From JBEKZQ01 sp049509675 (lineage in GTDB: Bacteria; Planctomycetota; Planctomycetia; Pirellulales; Thermoguttaceae): a DNA stretch of 7,343 nucleotides. This document shows, piece after piece, positions 1 to 7,128 of the stretch (position 1 is its first letter; the number at the start of each line of letters is the position of its first letter). The position numbers and the translations under genes were made by a program. Location of the stretch: NCBI GenBank assembly GCA_049509675.1, contig JBEKZQ010000314.1, forward strand, positions 1-7,343, in the 5' to 3' direction. Below the pieces are notes generated by a model. That model searched no databases. It saw only the letters and a program-made list of their open reading frames with translations, and was not told where the DNA came from.

Positions 1-115
1 TGAAGACCACGACGACCTCTTCCACCGCGGCGCGGCTGGCGGATGCCGCGCCCAGATCGAACAGCATCATCACCACGGCCGTCCAACTTGCACACCGGCT
101 TCCAACGCGCGACAT
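1..115 (-). CDS. N-terminus of a secreted protein with signal peptide (partial, runs off the left edge)
   Basis: The minus strand reads openly from an ATG at 115-113 to the window edge, giving 38 residues that begin MSRVGSRCASW. They have a basic N-terminus (two Arg in the first seven residues), a hydrophobic core (TAVVMMLFDLGAA) and a small-residue cleavage region (ASASRAA), as in a Sec signal peptide. A Shine-Dalgarno-like GGGAG lies about 8 nt upstream of the ATG, which supports this start. The mature part begins AVEEVVVVF and is too short to identify. It lies downstream of, and co-directional with, the lipoprotein gene at 320-1183, with about 200 nt and a large inverted repeat between them, so it may or may not share a transcript. 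The call as a real gene rests on the signal peptide and the ribosome site together. Confidence 0.6.
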   Translation of the reverse strand, partial: MSRVGSRCASWTAVVMMLFDLGAASASRAAVEEVVVVF

Positions 116-151
116 GGATGAGTCTCCCTGGGGGTGCTTCGGCTTCTTCTC

Positions 152-164
152 AGCAGCGTCTGCT
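152..164 (-). other. Small hairpin upstream of the left-edge gene
   Basis: AGCAG at 152-156 and CTGCT at 160-164 are perfect complements around a three-base loop. The structure would lie in the 5' untranslated region of the minus-strand gene starting at 115, about 40 nt before its start codon. Five base pairs can arise by chance, so no function is claimed. Confidence 0.2.
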
Positions 165-215
165 CAGCCTGCGAGTTTACCACAAGTGTAAGCCGTGAAG
201 AAGATTGCGGACGAA

Positions 216-311
216 GGGATTAGGGATTGGGGATTAGACGCAAGCGGACGGAGAGCGGAAACGGGGCGTCAGCCTCTAATCCCTAATCCCCAATCCCTAA
301 TCCCCAATCCC
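216..311. repeat. G-rich telomere-like repeat forming a 22-bp inverted repeat
   Basis: The left arm at 216-237 is built of GGGATTA, GGGATT and GGGGATTAG units. Its exact 22-nt reverse complement occurs at 283-304, inside a longer run of CCCTAAT/CCCCAAT units at 275-311. The 45-nt loop (238-282) also contains the complementary pair GACGC (237-241) and GCGTC (266-270). On the minus strand, the right arm gives at least five runs of three or four G spaced by ATT or ATTA, which fits the usual G-quadruplex pattern. The six Gs just behind the TAG stop of the lipoprotein gene add a further run. In the lipoprotein mRNA this would be the 3' end, so a role in termination or RNA stability is possible. 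There is no U-tract, so it is not a textbook intrinsic terminator. It may instead be one copy of a dispersed intergenic repeat. Confidence 0.75.
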
Positions 312-319
312 TCTCCCCC

Positions 320-1183
320 CTACCGCTCGAGCGCCAGGGGCGGCGGGGCGACCAGATCGTCGTGCTGGGTCTGACAGAGCCGCAGCACGATCAGTTTCTG
401 CTCCCAACGCGGTTCCCCGCACGTGGTGAAGAAATAATAGCCCAGACTGCCCGTTCGTTCGGGCAGGCAGGTCAGCAGAATCATGGCCCCGGGGCCGAGC
501 AGGGCGGACATTCGCATGTCATCGAAGGCGCGACGGGGCTTGCCCGTCTCCAGCCGCCACATGCCCTGATCGCCGATCCACCGCTGCCGCGGCCGATCGT
601 AGTGCAATTCCGGCACCAACTCGATCTCCACTCGGCCGTCGCCCCGGGGGATCGCCTTCAGTGCCAGCACCCCCTGGGCTTGCGGATACGTCTGCCCGCG
701 CAGTTCGCCGGTTTCCGACATCAGCAGGGGAAGTTGATCGTAGACGCCCGACGCCATGATTTCGCTGCGGTGGCCGGCGCGGAGTTGGAGGTGTCGCGGC
801 ATCACGCGGGGCTCGGCCTCCAGGCTGGCCGGATCAACCTGGTGCGACTCTCCCGGGGTGGGCGGCTTCTCCTTCAACTCCATCAGTTTGACCAGCGTTT
901 CGGGGATCGGCCCAGCGACGACACCGGCGCGGAAACCGTTCCGGGTGAGCCGCTGCCGCAGTTCGGCCGGGAAATGTTGCTCGTCGACCTCCGACCAGAG
1001 CTTGTCGTTGGCCTCGGCGTCGGCCAACGGGAATCGGACCGAGATGATTTCCACGGCCACGCTGTCGGCCGACATGGTCGCTTCGTGGAGCGGCGACTTG
1101 CCCTTCACCGCCGCGGTCGTGGCGCAGCCGGCCAACGCCGGCAACAGCAACACCACGGGGATCCTTCCCAGCAATGGCGGCAT
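320..1183 (-). CDS. Putative lipoprotein, conserved hypothetical of planctomycete type
   Basis: The product is 287 residues from the ATG at 1183-1181, which gives a compact lipoprotein signal: MPPLLGRIPVVLLLPALAGC, with lipobox Leu-Ala-Gly-Cys and the acylated Cys at residue 20. A TTG at 1213 in the same frame would add ten residues (MCALFCLTRL) and give a less typical signal. Neither start has a clear Shine-Dalgarno site. After the Cys comes a stretch with SVAVEIISVRFPL, LWSEVDEQHFP and LRQRLTRNGFRAGVVAG, then a Pro/Glu-rich linker. A C-terminal beta-rich part follows (VEIELVPELHY, GPGAMILLTCLPE, GYYFFTT, QKLIVLRLCQTQHDDL). I associate this arrangement with a conserved planctomycete protein of unknown function, from memory and not by search. 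The C-terminal part loosely recalls the end of secretin-like proteins, but that is too weak to name it. It is transcribed divergently from kdp, with its own strong promoter. Confidence 0.8.
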   Translation of the reverse strand: MPPLLGRIPVVLLLPALAGCATTAAVKGKSPLHEATMSADSVAVEIISVRFPLADAEANDKLWSEVDEQHFPAELRQRLTRNGFRAGVVAGPIPETLVKLMELKEKPPTPGESHQVDPASLEAEPRVMPRHLQLRAGHRSEIMASGVYDQLPLLMSETGELRGQTYPQAQGVLALKAIPRGDGRVEIELVPELHYDRPRQRWIGDQGMWRLETGKPRRAFDDMRMSALLGPGAMILLTCLPERTGSLGYYFFTTCGEPRWEQKLIVLRLCQTQHDDLVAPPPLALER

Positions 1184-1234
1184 AAGACGAGTAAGGCAAA
1201 AGAGCGCACACAACCGAACTTACCAGGGCCGCAC

Positions 1235-1263
1235 AGGATAGTCAGTGGCCGAGAATATGTCAA
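1235..1263 (-). promoter_or_regulatory. Sigma70-type promoter of the lipoprotein gene
   Basis: Read on the minus strand, a perfect -35 box TTGACA (1263-1258) and a -10 box TATCCT (1240-1235) are separated by exactly 17 nt. Transcription would start near 1228, about 45 nt before the ATG at 1183, or about 15 nt before the alternative TTG at 1213. This is the best promoter match in the window, and it lies directly next to the repeat cluster at 1265-1308. Confidence 0.7.
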
Positions 1264-1264
1264 G

Positions 1265-1308
1265 GAGAGTTTCGACAAAAGAGAGAGTTTCGACAACAGA
1301 GAGTTTCG
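1265..1308 (-). repeat. Three direct repeats abutting the -35 box of the lipoprotein promoter
   Basis: GAGAGTTTCG occurs exactly at 1265-1274, 1283-1292 and 1299-1308. The first two continue identically as ...TTTCGACAA and the third diverges to ...TTTCGGCGG. Read in the direction of the lipoprotein gene, the units are GTCGAAACTCTC, and the nearest ends one base from the -35 box. The pitch is 18 and 16 bp. Short iterated units upstream of and touching a -35 box suggest sites for a DNA-binding activator. An ordinary short tandem duplication without function is the alternative. Confidence 0.6.
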
Positions 1309-1333
1309 GCGGGGGCGTTACCCGTTTACCCGT

Positions 1334-1347
1334 CAAGTGACAACTTG
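1334..1347. repeat. Short inverted repeat in the divergent intergenic region
   Basis: CAAGT (1334-1338) and ACTTG (1343-1347) flank a four-base spacer. The segment AGTGACAA inside it is the reverse complement of TTGTCACT, which recurs twice further on, at 1423-1430 and 1526-1533. It may be an operator half-site or chance. Confidence 0.3.
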
Positions 1348-1371
1348 GCACGGCACATAGGGTTGAATTCC

Positions 1372-1423
1372 GCAAAATGCAATCTGTTCAGGCAAAATGC
1401 AATGTTTTTCGCCAGGACATAAT
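1372..1423 (+). promoter_or_regulatory. Candidate activator-dependent promoter of the kdp operon with twin operators
   Basis: GCAAAATGCAAT occurs exactly at 1372-1383 and 1392-1403, a pitch of 20 bp or about two DNA turns. Fifteen bases after the second copy is CATAAT (1418-1423), a five-of-six match to the TATAAT -10 box. The position where a -35 box should be is occupied by the second repeat and does not resemble TTGACA. This arrangement is typical of promoters that need an activator. In known Kdp systems that role belongs to KdpE, but nothing here identifies the regulator. The 5' leader to the first small ORF would be about 130 nt. Confidence 0.45.
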
Positions 1424-1484
1424 TGTCACTACGGCGCAAGCCATTAGATAGTCGCATGTTGGAAAAAACCAGGATTCATGGAAC

Positions 1485-1493
1485 GCATTTTGC
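1485..1493 (-). promoter_or_regulatory. Third, inverted copy of the GCAAAATGC operator-like element
   Basis: GCATTTTGC here is the exact reverse complement of the nine-base core GCAAAATGC at 1372-1380 and 1392-1400. It lies downstream of the candidate -10 box and 93 bp centre to centre from the second copy, close to nine helical turns. Two upstream copies with one inside the leader would fit an operator set that bridges by looping, if these are protein sites at all. Confidence 0.35.
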
Positions 1494-1558
1494 TTTCCCA
1501 AGAATTGCAACCCAAACTGATTTTCTTGTCACTCGGGAAAGCTCAGGAGCGTCGGTTC

Positions 1559-1642
1559 ATGATGGATCTCGTTTTTGTGCTGGCTATCATCGGCTTCTTT
1601 GGCCTGTGCATCGGCTATGCGTATGCCTTCGATAGGATCTGA
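1559..1642 (+). CDS. Single-helix membrane microprotein preceding kdpF
   Basis: This 27-residue ORF begins ATG ATG GAT and is preceded by AGGAG at 1545-1549, nine bases before the first ATG, a well-placed ribosome site. The product starts MMDLVFVLAIIGFFGLC and ends IGYAYAFDRI. That is one hydrophobic helix (about residues 4-23) with an acidic N-terminal end and a charged Asp-Arg near the C-terminus. It sits in the same frame as kdpF: its TGA is followed by one codon (TCC) and then the kdpF ATG. The kdpF ribosome site AGGA lies inside its last codons, so translation is probably coupled. I have an impression that similar short ORFs with an FF...Y...DR pattern precede kdpF in other bacteria, but I cannot confirm it. 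A role as a further small Kdp subunit or regulator is inference. Confidence 0.7.
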   Translation: MMDLVFVLAIIGFFGLCIGYAYAFDRI

Positions 1643-1645
1643 TCC

Positions 1646-1729
1646 ATGGAAAACATCATTGTGGGAATCGTGTCGTTGGGCCTGCTCGTCTACCTGTTCT
1701 GGACGCTGATCCGCCCGGAAAGTCTCTGA
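1646..1729 (+). CDS. kdpF: KdpF, small stabilising subunit of the K+-transporting ATPase
   Basis: The 27-residue product begins MENIIVGIVSLGLLVYLFW and ends TLIRPESL. KdpF of Escherichia coli is 29 residues, one transmembrane helix, and stabilises the KdpABC complex in the inner membrane. The pattern GLLVYLFWTLIRPE corresponds to the conserved G-Y-L-V-Y-A-L-(x)-R-P-E region near the C-terminus of KdpF proteins. An AGGA ribosome site at 1634-1637 lies eight bases before the ATG, within the end of the preceding microprotein gene. Unusually, kdpA does not follow directly but starts 160 nt later. Confidence 0.87.
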   Translation: MENIIVGIVSLGLLVYLFWTLIRPESL

Positions 1730-1889
1730 TCGTTTCACACCTGACCGAGACGTTATAGAGGGAACGGTTTGTAACGATGCGATCCTTTTCCTATCGCTGC
1801 GGCTGGGATCATTTCAAACCGCACGAAGTATAACCGTCTGCCCAACCGTCGCACGCCCCAAGCGTTCGGAAGAAAGAAGTGGCTGCTCC
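1730..1889 (+). other. Structured 160-nt gap between kdpF and kdpA
   Basis: CGGTTTG (1765-1771) and CAAACCG (1815-1821) can form a 7-bp stem enclosing GATCC (1781-1785) paired with GGATC (1806-1810). A competing inner stem pairs GCGAT (1779-1783) with ATCGC (1793-1797). The 5' strand of the outer stem, ACGGTT (1764-1769), is also complementary to AACCGT at 1832-1837 and again at 1844-1849. Mutually exclusive folds upstream of the kdpA start raise the possibility of RNA-level control. I see no convincing promoter here, and no match I recognise to a known riboswitch. A short ORF at 1777-1833 is discussed among the rejected items. Confidence 0.4.
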
Positions 1890-3767
1890 ATGCAATACAT
1901 GACTCTTTCAGGCTGGATTCAGTTCCTGGTGTTTCTCGTCGCGCTGGCCGCCATCACTAAGCCGATGGGCATCTACTTGTTGCACGTGCTCGATCCCGAC
2001 AAGGAAGGCGGCCTGGGACTGCTGGAAAAGATCTTAGGTCCGGTGGAATGGCTCGTCTACAAGGTGGCGCACGTCAACCACAAGAAACAGCAGAACTGGA
2101 AGCAGTACGCTTTGTCGCTGCTCATGTTGGGCATGGTCACGACCGTCCTGAGTTACGGTCTTTACCGCATTCAGGACATCCTCCCCTTGAAGGCGAACAT
2201 GCCTAGCCTGAGCGGCACGGTGGATAAGAACGACGTCATCAACGGCGGCGGGAAGGTGCCGGCGATCATCGCCTTCATCCAAGCCGTCGCCTTCTCCACC
2301 AACACCGACTGGCAAAGTTATGAGCCCGAGCAGATGTTCACGCATTTCTCGCAAATCGTTGCCACGATGCTGCACTTTTTCTTTTCGTCGGCCGTGGGCA
2401 TTGCCGCGGCGGTTGTGTTGGTGCGCGGCATCGCCCGCCAGCAGACGCGAAACATCGGCAATTTCTGGGTCGATCTGACGCGCATCACGTTGTACCTGTT
2501 CCTGCCCGTGTGCCTGGTGTTCGCCCTGTTGAACGTGTGGCAGGGGATGCCCATGAACTACCGGGCGTACACGCAAGCCACCGCGCTGGACCAGTCGGGG
2601 GCCGCCGCGCCGACGGCCGCCTCGCCAGCGGAGCCCCTGAAACAGCCGATAGTGCAGGGCCCGATGGCCGCCTTCGCGGCGCCCAAGGTATTCGGCCTGA
2701 ACGGTCCGGGCATAACCGGCGCCGACTGCGCCCACCCCTTCGAGAATCCCACGCCGTTGTCGCAGTTCATCCAATTGATCGCGTTCTTTTCCGTGGTTGC
2801 CGGCCTGCCCTATTACTACGGCCGCATGATCGACCACCGGTTGCACGGTTGGAACATCTGGCTGATCATGTTCGCGATGCTGATTGTCACGAACCTGATA
2901 ACCTGGTATTTTGAGGTCCAGCCCAATCCGCGCATGACGGCCCTGGGCGTCAGTCCGGCGAATTGCAACATGGAAGGGAAGGAGGTCCGCATCGGCATCT
3001 ACAACTCGGCCACGTGGGCCAACAACGTAACGGCCACGGCCGAGGGCGCCAATAACTGCCAGCACGACTCCATGATGCCCCTGGCCGGCTTCATGCTCCT
3101 GTTCAACATGCACATGGGCGAGGTGATTTTCGGCGGCATCGGCAGCGGTCTCTATTCGATGCTGGTCTTCATCTTCGTCGCGGTGTTCCTGGCCGGCCTG
3201 ATGATCGGGCGCACGCCCGATTACCTCGGAAAGAAGATCGTTAGTTTCGACGTGAAGTGCTGTTGCCTGCTGTTGCTCATGATCGTGCTGGATACCGTCT
3301 TCTTTACGGCATGGTCGTGCCTGGCCAAATGGGGCACGGACAATAACGCCAACAACGGGCCGCATGCCTTCACCGAATTGTTCTACGCGTACAGTTCCGG
3401 GACCGCCAACAACGGCACCGCCTTCGGCGGCGTGGGCTACGCGCCCACCGTCGCGTCCCCCGACCCGGCCGATAGCACCAAGACGATCACGGTCTACGGC
3501 AGCACCATGTTCAACTGGACGCAAACGTTTTGCATCCTGATCGGCCGGTATTTCGAGATTCTCCCCATCCTGGCGCTGGCGGGGGCGCTGGCCAAGAAGA
3601 AGGCGGCGCCGATGCACACGGGCAGTTTCCCGGTGGTCGGGCCGACGTTCTGCCTGCTCGTCGCCGCGGTGATTATCATCCTCGGCGCATTGAACTTCCT
3701 GCCCGGATTGGTGATGGGCCCGGTCATCGAGCACTTCAAGATGTACGGATCGCACATTTTGTACTAA
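1890..3767 (+). CDS. kdpA: KdpA, K+-translocating channel-like subunit of the Kdp ATPase
   Basis: KdpA binds and conducts K+ through a channel-like pore in the inner membrane. This product is 625 residues, against 557 in E. coli. Visible hallmarks are ITKPMG at 22-27, the first pore motif FSTNTDWQSY at 135-144, HPFENPTPLSQF at 282-293, NMEGKEVRIG at 360-369, QHDSM at 391-395, GEVIFGGIGSGLY at 410-422, FLAGLMIGRTPDYLGKKI at 433-450 and the fourth pore motif SSGTANNGTAF at 502-512. Hydrophobic segments recur throughout. Additions relative to E. coli include an Ala/Pro-rich stretch at about 232-252 and an insert at about 514-538 after the fourth pore. The second pore motif reads LNGPG (270-274) where E. 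coli has TNGGG. A CCC run at 457-459 lies in a membrane helix. The start at the first ATG is uncertain by three codons (another ATG at 1899); only a weak GAAG lies upstream. kdpB follows after 59 nt. Confidence 0.97.
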   Translation: MQYMTLSGWIQFLVFLVALAAITKPMGIYLLHVLDPDKEGGLGLLEKILGPVEWLVYKVAHVNHKKQQNWKQYALSLLMLGMVTTVLSYGLYRIQDILPLKANMPSLSGTVDKNDVINGGGKVPAIIAFIQAVAFSTNTDWQSYEPEQMFTHFSQIVATMLHFFFSSAVGIAAAVVLVRGIARQQTRNIGNFWVDLTRITLYLFLPVCLVFALLNVWQGMPMNYRAYTQATALDQSGAAAPTAASPAEPLKQPIVQGPMAAFAAPKVFGLNGPGITGADCAHPFENPTPLSQFIQLIAFFSVVAGLPYYYGRMIDHRLHGWNIWLIMFAMLIVTNLITWYFEVQPNPRMTALGVSPANCNMEGKEVRIGIYNSATWANNVTATAEGANNCQHDSMMPLAGFMLLFNMHMGEVIFGGIGSGLYSMLVFIFVAVFLAGLMIGRTPDYLGKKIVSFDVKCCCLLLLMIVLDTVFFTAWSCLAKWGTDNNANNGPHAFTELFYAYSSGTANNGTAFGGVGYAPTVASPDPADSTKTITVYGSTMFNWTQTFCILIGRYFEILPILALAGALAKKKAAPMHTGSFPVVGPTFCLLVAAVIIILGALNFLPGLVMGPVIEHFKMYGSHILY

Positions 3768-3826
3768 TGCGCCGGCTCGATTGAGGACCGTAGGATCAGA
3801 TCGTCCACGAAAAGCTGAGGAATTCA

Positions 3827-5887
<2,061 letters not shown>

Positions 5888-5891
5888 TGCC

Positions 5892-5909
5892 ACGCGCACC
5901 ACGCGCACC
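5892..5909. repeat. Nine-base tandem duplication between kdpB and kdpC
   Basis: ACGCGCACC occurs twice in tandem (5892-5900 and 5901-5909), just after the kdpB stop codon. It does not form a terminator and no function is evident. The 63-nt gap otherwise contains only a weak purine-rich stretch (GAGAAAG, 5928-5934) ahead of the kdpC start. Confidence 0.5.
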
Positions 5910-5950
5910 GCAAGGACCGCCGAACCTGAGAAAGAAGCAAGTACACCAAT

Positions 5951-7000
5951 ATGACTAACACGAAAGCAAGCCGCGAGAACCCGCAACCCAATGCGATGGA
6001 TGCCAGGACCACCGCGATCAAGCCACAAACGATCGACGCAAGCGATGACCGCGGTGGCTCGATCCTCGGCCATATCTGGGCGTCGATCGGCGCCACCCTG
6101 GTGCTGGGCGTCGTCTGCTGCGGGCTCTATCCATTGGCGATTTGGGCCATCAGCCAGGCCGTCTTCCCCATCCAGGCCAACGGTTCGTTGGTGAAGAAGG
6201 ACGGCACATTCACTACCGACGACACGCAGGCGGCCGGATCGTACTTGATTGGCCAGACTTTTTCGGCGCCCGGCTATTTTCATCCCCGGCCCAGTGCGGC
6301 CGGCGCCGGCTACGACGGCGCCAATTCCGGCGGCAGCAATCTCGGCCCCTTGAGCGATAAGCTGATCAACGGTGCGACGCAGACGCCGCCCCCGGCCCCA
6401 GCGCCGGCCCCGTCGCCGGCAGCGGCGGAAGCCCCTGCGCCGAGTGCTCCGGCAGCCGCCAATGCGCCCGCTTCCCCGCCCGCGGAAACGCTCGCCTTCG
6501 ACGGCATCCGCCTGCGCGTGATCCACTACTGCCTGGAAAACGGCATCGCCTTCAAGCTCTACAGAATCAACGCCGATGGCGCCCGCATCGCCGAAGTGCC
6601 TTTGTCCAAGTATCAAGACAAGGACGGTAATCTTCTCGATGTCAAGCTGGTGGATGACTTCCCCCATCCCTCGGCCGACACGGCCGACAAGACACCGGTG
6701 ATCGCCGCCGATTTCGCAACGCTGATACCCGGCGATGCGGTCACGGGCTCAGGCTCGGGGCTGGATCCGCACATCAGCCCGGAGAATGCGGCGATTCAGG
6801 CCCAGCGCGTGGCCGATGCCCGAAAGCTTCCCAAAGAGAAAGTGCTGGAGTTGATCGAGCAGAACACCGACCAACCCAACCTGGGTTTTCTGGGTGATCC
6901 CGGCGTAAATGTCCTGATGCTCAACATCGCGGTGGACAAGGTCGCCCCGCCGGCCGCCGTTTCCGCGGGCGCACCTTCCACCGCTCCCACCACAAAATAG
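5951..7000 (+). CDS. kdpC: KdpC, accessory subunit, with a large insertion
   Basis: KdpC is anchored by one N-terminal helix, exposes its main domain to the periplasm, and assists K+ uptake by the KdpABC complex. The E. coli protein has 190 residues; this one has 349. Residues 1-37 are a polar N-terminal extension, and 43-72 hold the membrane helix (IGATLVLGVVCCGLYPLAIW). FPIQANGSL (72-80) and the conserved core LIGQTFSAPGYFHPRPSA (99-116) with SGGSNL (126-131) follow. Residues 145-178 are a Pro/Ala-rich linker. Residues 179-257 are an extra segment with DGIRLRVIHYCLENGIAFKL and YQDKDGNLLDVKLVDDF, absent from E. coli KdpC. The family pattern then resumes: VTGSGSGLDPHISPENA (264-280), QRVADAR (285-291) and PGVNVLMLNIAVDK (317-330), followed by an Ala/Pro tail. 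No strong ribosome site supports the ATG at 5951; an in-frame ATG at 5996 is possible. Confidence 0.95.
   Translation: MTNTKASRENPQPNAMDARTTAIKPQTIDASDDRGGSILGHIWASIGATLVLGVVCCGLYPLAIWAISQAVFPIQANGSLVKKDGTFTTDDTQAAGSYLIGQTFSAPGYFHPRPSAAGAGYDGANSGGSNLGPLSDKLINGATQTPPPAPAPAPSPAAAEAPAPSAPAAANAPASPPAETLAFDGIRLRVIHYCLENGIAFKLYRINADGARIAEVPLSKYQDKDGNLLDVKLVDDFPHPSADTADKTPVIAADFATLIPGDAVTGSGSGLDPHISPENAAIQAQRVADARKLPKEKVLELIEQNTDQPNLGFLGDPGVNVLMLNIAVDKVAPPAAVSAGAPSTAPTTK
6383..6484 (+). repeat. Low-complexity Pro/Ala linker in kdpC
   Basis: Codons 145-178 are almost all Pro, Ala and Ser, spelled by GC-rich near-repeats of the CCGGCCCCAGCG type. It joins the conserved KdpC core to the extra segment. 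Such composition usually means a flexible linker and tends to vary in length between relatives. Confidence 0.7.
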
Positions 7001-7031
7001 AAGCCGTATCCCTCCTATTGAGCCTCAGAAT

Positions 7032-7101
7032 AGTAATGCAACGAGGCCGACCAACGGGAGGCCGGTTTTGGGGGAAAAAGACTGCTCGACGTTGCATCAC
7101 T
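7032..7101. terminator. Imperfect inverted repeat between convergent genes, possible bidirectional terminator
   Basis: AGTAATGCAACG (7032-7043) and CGTTGCATCACT (7090-7101) are complementary except for one A/C mismatch. Inside lies a smaller hairpin: GGCC (7045-7048) pairs with GGCC (7060-7063) and CC (7051-7052) with GG (7056-7057), with two G/A mismatches between and an AAC loop. It is followed by GGTTTTGGGGG. It starts about 30 nt after the kdpC stop and ends about 25 nt before the stop of the opposing gene, where a shared terminator is expected. The T-run is short, so efficient intrinsic termination is uncertain. Confidence 0.45.
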
Positions 7102-7115
7102 TTGCTGAACGTCAA

Positions 7116-7128
7116 TAAGCCCGGCTTA
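7116..7128. other. Short hairpin overlapping the stop codon of the right-edge gene
   Basis: TAAGC (7116-7120) and GCTTA (7124-7128) are perfect complements around a CCG loop. The right half includes the TAA stop of the minus-strand gene. It could add to the termination structure just to its left, but five base pairs are weak evidence. Confidence 0.25.

Noticed and set aside
216..311. A CRISPR array, suggested by repeated short units.
   Set aside because: The units are six to eight bases, contiguous and without unique spacers. It is a tandem and inverted G-rich repeat.
362..1360. A 332-codon open frame on the + strand opposite the lipoprotein gene.
   Set aside because: The minus strand has a proper lipobox, an adjacent promoter and a sensible protein. 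The + strand product is Arg/His/Gln-rich with no recognisable features and would read through the promoter and repeat region.
1345..1360. A sigma54-type promoter at TTGGCACGGCAC.
   Set aside because: TGGCAC matches the -24 element, but the -12 position reads ATAGG and lacks the required GC of TTGC.
1423..1635. A 70-codon open frame on the + strand overlapping the microprotein gene in another frame.
   Set aside because: No hydrophobic or conserved pattern and no good ribosome site. The frame that gives the membrane microprotein has both.
1733..1758. A separate promoter for kdpA (TTCACA and TTATAG).
   Set aside because: The two boxes are only about 13 nt apart, too close for a sigma70-type promoter.
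1777..1833. An 18-codon ORF (MRSFSYRCGWDHFKPHEV) between kdpF and kdpA, possibly a leader peptide.
   Set aside because: The purine-rich GAGGGAA upstream is spaced poorly (about 12 nt), there is no regulatory codon run, and an ORF of this size arises easily by chance.
1424..1889. A c-di-AMP (ydaO-type) or other known K+-linked riboswitch ahead of the kdp genes.
   Set aside because: I could not find the conserved motifs of these classes by eye. A covariance-model scan would decide it.
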